Of a stretch of 17,264 nt of DNA, positions 14,770 to 17,264 are shown piece by piece. Under the pieces are notes generated by a model. It saw only the letters and a program-made list of their open reading frames with translations, was not told the origin of the DNA and made no database searches. Made by a program: the position numbers and the translations under genes. Source of the DNA: Faecalitalea sp. UBA4312 (lineage in GTDB: Bacteria; Bacillota_I; Bacilli_A; Erysipelotrichales; Erysipelotrichaceae); the NCBI GenBank assembly GCA_002394635.1, contig DGUK01000073.1:647-17910 (forward strand). The letters run 5' to 3'. The number at the start of each line of letters is the position of its first letter. Position 1 is the first letter of the stretch.

Positions 14770-14937
14770 TTATTTTGCTTTGTACCCCTCAGATTTTTTC
14801 TCTTCCAGATAGTCTTTCAACCAAAGGCGTATTAATGCTGATACCGAGACATCATTGTCTAACGCTACCTGTTTCAAAGCTTTTCGCTCCTCTGGTGTAA
14901 TCGAAAGCGTGATGTTCACTGTGGGTTTGTCAGTCAT
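14770..14937 (-). CDS. Ribbon-helix-helix (CopG/Arc-like) DNA-binding protein
   Basis: 55 residues. A beta-strand (TVNITLSIT, about residues 6-14) precedes two helices (PEERKALKQVALDND and VSALIRLWLKDYLEEK), the ribbon-helix-helix layout, with the turn at SVSALIR. ATG 14937 follows AAAGGAGA with a 7-nt spacer; the in-frame extension to 14988 passes through likely operator DNA. Such small proteins act as plasmid copy-control or partition repressors, antitoxins or excision regulators. No toxin partner is adjacent. It stands upstream of and in line with the integrase remnant, the position often used by an excisionase or its regulator. About 90 nt separate the two, with no gene seen. Confidence 0.75.
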   Translation of the reverse strand: MTDKPTVNITLSITPEERKALKQVALDNDVSVSALIRLWLKDYLEEKKSEGYKAK

Positions 14938-14950
14938 AGCACCATCTCCT

Positions 14951-15000
14951 TTCACAGATTGTTGTGATTGTGTGAATAAGTGTATCACATTTTATTGTGA
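14951..15000. promoter_or_regulatory. Cluster of TGTGA/TCACA boxes upstream of the ribbon-helix-helix gene
   Basis: TCACA at 14952-14956 and 14985-14989; TGTGA at 14963-14967, 14971-14975 and 14996-15000. They form dyads TTCACA-N14-TGTGAA (14951-14976) and TCACA-N6-TGTGA (14985-15000). A TTCACA-N17-TATTCA promoter match on the minus strand overlaps them. They are likely operators for the protein encoded just downstream. Confidence 0.5.
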
Positions 15001-15011
15001 AGATCAAGACT

Positions 15012-15055
15012 GTAAAAAACAGCACCAGGCAATCGCGCTTGGTGCTGCTTTTTAC
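15012..15055 (-). terminator. Bidirectional intrinsic terminator between the hsd remnant and the RHH gene
   Basis: 16-bp arms at 15012-15027 and 15040-15055 with one mismatch, centred on CAGCACCA / TGGTGCTG, with an A-run on one side and a T-run on the other. It would end transcription coming from hsdM/hsdS on the minus strand, and works equally on the plus strand. Confidence 0.75.
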
Positions 15056-15082
15056 GCCACCATATAAAACGTCCTGCTAATG

Positions 15083-15181
15083 CTATCTCACAGCTTCTTT
15101 GCAACCTCTTTTATCATTTCGAGGTTTTCTTGGACGATCCAATTTTTCTATATAAGACCCCAGCTTCTCAGTCGTTGACAT
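15083..15181 (-). pseudogene. hsdS remnant (type I restriction-modification specificity subunit, N-terminal stub)
   Basis: A 32-codon frame starting at ATG 15181 inside the hsdM 3' end (14-nt overlap, as expected for an hsdM-hsdS pair). The N-terminus MSTTEKLGSYIE resembles the start of HsdS proteins, which often open with (K)LGxYIEQVD. The rest is unrelated and stops at TAG 15083. A second, coding-like frame in the same DNA reads NWIVQENLEMIKEVAKKL and stops at 15088; it may be the displaced C-terminus of this or another gene. No target-recognition domain is present, so the subunit cannot work. Confidence 0.45.
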
Positions 15182-16230
15182 TGGTGTAATCCTCCAGTAA
15201 CGCAAGCATCACGTCTTTGGACTTACCTTCCTTTTCCAGCAATTCAATAAGTTCTGAACGTAATGCAACAAGCTCTGCATCTATATCTCGACGATTATTT
15301 TTGTTATACAAGAATTCAATGTACTGGCTCGGAACAAGGCTATACTCTTTTTCAATGACGTCTGATTTCTTAGCAACATGGCAAAACTCGGGAATATTCT
15401 CATATGGTGTTTTATAGTTCTCGAAGCGCCATGATTTGAAGCGGTCAACAATTATCGCACGATCTTCCTCCGTGAACTCAATATATTTCTTCTCGTATGG
15501 ATGTCCCATCTGTCGCAGATCCATAAACAGGATTTCATCGGAGCGGTCACGGAAAGTAACATCTCCACCGGGACGCTTCTCATTGCGTGCCTTTTTGTTT
15601 TTGTTCAGTATCCACACCGTAACAGAAATATATGTTGTGTAGAACATTCTGTTCGGAAGAACAATTATCGCTTCTACCACATCATTTTCAATCAGTCTCT
15701 TACGTATTTCATGTTCATCGCCACTGGATGAAAGCGCACCGTTCGCAAGCAGCACCACGCCGACGCCGTTCTGTCTGAGTTTGGACAGGGTGTTCAGCAG
15801 CCAGCCGTAGTTGGCATTGCTGGTCGGAGGCGTCGGATAGCCGTTCCAACGCGGATCATCGTTCAGCTGATTGGCCTCGCGCCAGTCCTTCTGGTTGAAT
15901 GGAGGGTTTTCCAGCGAGAAGTCTGCCTTCAGGTCTTTGTGCTGATCGTTCAGGAAAGTGTTGGCGGCCTCCGCGCCGAGATTTGCGGAGATCCCCCCGG
16001 ATTGCAAGGTTCATCTTAGCCAGGCGCCGGGTCGTATCCGTCAGCTCCTGGCCGTAGATGGAGACATTCAGGCGGTTGTCCTTGTGCTCGTCTACAAAGC
16101 GCATGGACTGTACGAACATGCCGCCGGAGCCGCAGGCTCCGTCATATACAATGCCCGAATACGGCTCAATCAGCTCGCAAAGCAGAGCGACGACAGTGCG
16201 GGGCGTATAGAATTCTCGCACCTTAGTAAT
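15168..16230 (-). pseudogene. Type I restriction-modification methyltransferase subunit (HsdM), N-truncated and frameshifted
   Basis: HsdM is the adenine-N6 methyltransferase subunit of type I systems. What remains begins at [12 protein letters not shown], continues through the AdoMet-binding motif [13 protein letters not shown] (the usual DPACGSGG has Gly for Pro here) and [19 protein letters not shown], then breaks. The rest continues in another frame as [20 protein letters not shown] and the catalytic motif NPPF ([10 protein letters not shown]), then VLLANGALSSSGDEHEIR and a full C-terminus to 15168. The break is in a run of six G (minus strand, 15993-15998); five G would restore one frame exactly. 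The N-terminal HsdM domain (about 150 residues) is absent and is replaced by the recombinase fragment at about 16222. A GTG at 16221 could act as a restart, but has no proper ribosome binding site. Inactive as it stands. Confidence 0.85.
15993..15998. other. Homopolymer of six C/G at the hsdM frameshift
   Basis: Six C on the plus strand. Read on the minus strand, CGG GGG ATC with five G would give AIRGISANLG, the expected family sequence; the sixth G shifts the frame. It may be slippage, decay or a base-calling error. Confidence 0.8.
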
Positions 16231-16843
16231 GCTTCTCACCACAGTCAGAACAATACACAAGTCCGGAGAACATGCTGTTTCTTCCGGATTTTGTTTTTCT
16301 GTGCCTCTGCTGACGGATCTGCTGGACCTTTTCAAAGACTTCATCATAAATGATACGTTCATGAGAATCTGGGAAGATTGCCTGATTCTCAACCGGATTA
16401 TCCCTCTGCTTTTTATCCCAGATTGAGTTCGTATAGGTCTTAAAGTTGACCACACAGCCTGTATACTCGCGTCTTTCGAGGATGTGTACAACGGTACTGC
16501 TGTTCCAACCATAGGGATTTTCCAGCTCTGCGTTTGGCGTATTTCTGCCCTGACGCTTGTGGTAGCCAGTAGGGGTAAATACCTTATCCTCTTTCAGCTG
16601 CTTGGCGATCTGGCTCGGGCCGCGTCCCTCCATACACATATCAAAGATACGCTTGACTACCGCAGCAGCTTCCGGATCAACCACCCAGTGCTTTGGATCG
16701 TCAGGATCTTTCATATATCCATAAGGAACATTGGTTGTTAGTGGAAGTCCCTTTTCTCCCTTTACTTTCTGAACAGCTCGGATCTTGCGGCTGGTATCTC
16801 TGGTATAGAATTCATTGAACCAGTTCTTGATACCGGCAAAGTC
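16223..16843 (-). pseudogene. Large serine recombinase fragment (Recombinase domain to zinc ribbon)
   Basis: The frame reads DFAGIKNWFNEFYTRDTSRKIRAVQKVKG, then TTNVPYGYMKDP, VVDPEAAAVVKRIFDMCMEGRGPSQIAKQL and the start of the zinc-ribbon domain [18 protein letters not shown]. These are the distal part of the catalytic region, the recombinase domain and the first half of the zinc ribbon of Tn4451/TndX-type large serine recombinases. The N-terminal catalytic domain with the nucleophile Ser is missing, and the second Cys pair and the long C-terminal coiled coil are lost where the sequence passes abruptly into hsdM. An ATG at 16714 lies inside the fragment and is not a natural start. The fragment is therefore cut at both ends, with the upstream cut near 16844. 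Confidence 0.85.
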
Positions 16844-17264
16844 ACAGATCCAATCAGATTGCTGAACTGCTGATACGTCAGGAACGGAACCTCCATACCT
16901 CTGGGCATGTTAAAAAGAGACTGGAAGGAAAGCCCGATGTGCTCAAACTTTTCGCGGATATACGGTATGATCGTATAGGCCAGTCTCCACAACGGAAAAT
17001 CTCCGGAATAGGAATTAAAACTGCCGGGGATCTCTCTGTAATCGCCATCCTTGTTCGGCACTTCAAAGTGTTGCCAGGCACTCCACGCATAGCAGTCCCA
17101 GACCAGTTCCAGAAATACATCCGTGTTCAAAAGCTCGGCATAATCATCACTGCGAATCACATCAAATGGACAGCGTGGCAGGTTCATATAAGCCGGTCTT
17201 TTGGAAACAAGCTCTTCCGGCAGGCTGTAAAAAAGTGTGAGCCAGGACTTGTTATCCTCTGGAA
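16762..17264 (-). CDS. Unrecognised protein, partial: runs off the right edge and is fused into the recombinase fragment
   Basis: The frame is open from the window edge (…EDNKSWLTLFYSLPEELVSKRPAYMNL…) to a stop at 16762. I do not recognise the family. Visible features are a tryptophan- and aromatic-rich middle (ELVWDCYAWSAWQHFEVP) and a second conserved-looking part (DFPLWRLAYTIIPYIREKFEHIG, MEVPFLTYQQFSNL). The last 30 or so codons, after about SNLIG, are read from recombinase DNA in the wrong frame, so the native C-terminus is lost at about 16844-16860. An ATG at 17187 is internal and not needed as a start. It is likely a gene of the same integrative element; there is no signal peptide or membrane helix in the visible part. 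Confidence 0.5.
   Translation of the reverse strand, partial: PEDNKSWLTLFYSLPEELVSKRPAYMNLPRCPFDVIRSDDYAELLNTDVFLELVWDCYAWSAWQHFEVPNKDGDYREIPGSFNSYSGDFPLWRLAYTIIPYIREKFEHIGLSFQSLFNMPRGMEVPFLTYQQFSNLIGSVTLPVSRTGSMNSIPEIPAARSELFRK

Noticed and set aside
1..17264. CRISPR arrays, tRNA or rRNA genes
   Set aside because: No regularly spaced repeats and no tRNA or rRNA sequence seen on either strand by eye; tRNA-scan and Infernal were not available.

Overview
The window looks like the chromosome of a Bacillota (Firmicutes) bacterium of moderate GC. The evidence is the AAAGGAGG-type ribosome binding sites, U-tailed intrinsic terminators, a tRNA-Trp T-box leader on the trp operon, a small XRE/DUF3169-type membrane-protein pair, and protein sequences of Bacillota type. 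An Erysipelotrichia-like gut bacterium is a guess that the sequence does not prove.

Layout. Positions 1-2285 (minus strand) hold the N-terminus of secA, a TauE/SafE (TSUP) permease and mutY. Positions 2343-5782 (plus strand) hold two short operons: a Cof-type HAD phosphatase with an omega-amidase-like nitrilase, then an XRE repressor with a DUF3169-like membrane protein and a second Cof-type HAD phosphatase. A convergent coiled-coil ORF of unknown function, possibly broken, lies at 5792-6166. Positions 6326-12724 (minus strand) carry a complete, tightly overlapped tryptophan operon in the order trpE-G-D-C-F-B-A. It is preceded by a promoter and a T-box riboswitch with a TGG specifier, and it ends at an intrinsic terminator. 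Upstream of it, also on the minus strand, is a two-gene unit of a low-molecular-weight tyrosine phosphatase and a HisJ-type PHP phosphatase.

From about 14400 to the right edge the content changes to mobile-element debris, all on the minus strand: a stand-alone N-terminal arm-binding domain of a Tn916-type integrase, a ribbon-helix-helix protein with repeated TGTGA boxes, a terminator, a 32-codon hsdS remnant, an N-truncated and frameshifted hsdM, a piece from the middle of a large serine recombinase, and an unrecognised ORF running off the edge. Two junctions (near 16222 and 16844) fuse unrelated coding sequences with no spacer.

The clearest regulatory observations are as follows. Three genes (TSUP permease, mutY, first HAD) have a -10 hexamer only 6-9 nt from the start codon, which predicts leaderless or nearly leaderless mRNAs; two of them form a mirrored divergent pair. 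The XRE gene has two 20-bp operator dyads plus a half-site placed on helical phase over its own promoter. A perfect 13-bp dyad covers the -35 of the trp promoter and the stop codon of the neighbouring PHP gene. I found no intact new defence or mobile system. The best candidates for something undescribed are the XRE-DUF3169-HAD cassette and the mosaic recombinase/restriction-modification scar.
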